Shown piece after piece: positions 57,297 through 57,459 of a stretch of 57,459 nucleotides of DNA. The stretch's first letter is position 1; every line of letters begins with the position of its first letter. This DNA is from Lachnospiraceae bacterium (GTDB taxonomy: Bacteria; Bacillota; Clostridia; Lachnospirales; Lachnospiraceae). The position numbers and the translations under genes are program-made. Below the pieces are notes generated by a model. That model saw only the letters and a list, made by a program, of their open reading frames with translations. It was not told the origin of the DNA and searched no databases. The stretch lies in assembly GCA_022791575.1 (NCBI GenBank), contig JAAVZI010000071.1:1-57459 (forward strand), in the 5' to 3' direction.

Positions 57297-57348
57297 CCTT
57301 TATTCCTCCTTAAGACAATTATAACTTCTCGGAATCTTCAGCCTTGAT

Positions 57349-57377
57349 TTTATAAGGCTTTCAGACCCCTATCTCAA
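57349..57377 (-). promoter_or_regulatory. sigma-A type promoter for the 51319-57296 run
   Basis: TTGAGA (57377-57372) and TATAAA (57354-57349) are spaced by 17 bases on the minus strand. The start would be near 57342, leaving about 45 bases of leader. A small hairpin around AGCCTTATAAAATCAAGGCT overlaps the -10. The bases to the right edge hold a CGGCTTCGCCG palindrome and no frame I can support. Confidence 0.6.
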
Positions 57378-57459
57378 AAAAATCACCCACTTTTTTGTAA
57401 AAACACTTGACAAATCGCTCAAAATTTGCGGCGAAGCCGATTGATTATATTTTATTTCA

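Noticed and set aside
1-57459. tRNA, rRNA, intact insertion sequences, prophage genes
   Set aside because: None was recognised on reading both strands; short structured RNAs without known motifs could have been missed.

Overview
The window looks like the chromosome of a low-to-moderate G+C Gram-positive bacterium of the Clostridia, most probably Lachnospiraceae. This is inferred from gene order (rpmG-secE-nusG-rplK-rplA-rplJ-rplL-rpoB-rpoC followed by tig-clpP-clpX-lon-ysxC), strong AGGAGG ribosome sites, consensus sigma-A promoters and the protein sequences. No organism can be named from the sequence alone. Almost all genes lie on the minus strand, so transcription mostly runs from high to low coordinates.

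Region 1 (1-23680) is core housekeeping. The minus-strand order is rpmG, secE, nusG, rplK, rplA; then a promoter with an L10 ribosomal-protein leader, rplJ, an odd 41-bp repeat block and rplL; then a terminator and a perfect consensus promoter, rpoB and rpoC; then tig, clpP, clpX, lon and ysxC. A zinc/manganese-type ABC transporter (znuA-znuC-znuB) and the murB-rapZ-whiA cell-envelope/division group follow. Two matching hairpins upstream of rplK and rplA look like L1 autoregulation sites.

Region 2 (23700-36000) is envelope-related. It holds an orphan FliD-like plus-strand gene, a very large O-antigen-ligase-type (Wzy_C) membrane protein with an inserted extracytoplasmic domain, and a four-gene minus-strand operon resembling the Bacillus ydjG-ydjH-ydjI envelope-stress genes with an added lipoprotein. 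A family 2 glycosyltransferase and a divergent plus-strand operon for a membrane protein and an abundant-looking secreted surface protein complete the region. Strong promoters and hairpin terminators are visible here.

Region 3 (36070-57296) is a minus-strand surface-glycan or glycoconjugate locus in three blocks. The AT-rich block at 36070-45584 has radical SAM enzymes, an SDR, an SGNH-like protein, an F420-dehydrogenase-beta/FrhB-like protein, a WcbI-like protein, an acyl carrier protein and an AMP-forming ligase. The visibly GC-richer block at 46094-51270 has a pyruvyltransferase-type enzyme, a small Rossmann-domain membrane protein and two large glycosyltransferases. A second AT-rich block at 51319-57296 has FkbM methyltransferase, radical SAM, radical SAM, FkbM methyltransferase and a glycosyltransferase. 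Most enzymes of otherwise unrelated families here carry the same kind of about 90-residue Rossmann-like module (Gly-x-Gly loop, Asp-Asn/Ser acceptor, hydrophobic strand, helix). This is the most unusual signal in the window and may mark an undescribed glycan-decoration system. A decayed AAA-ATPase-like gene sits at the composition boundary.
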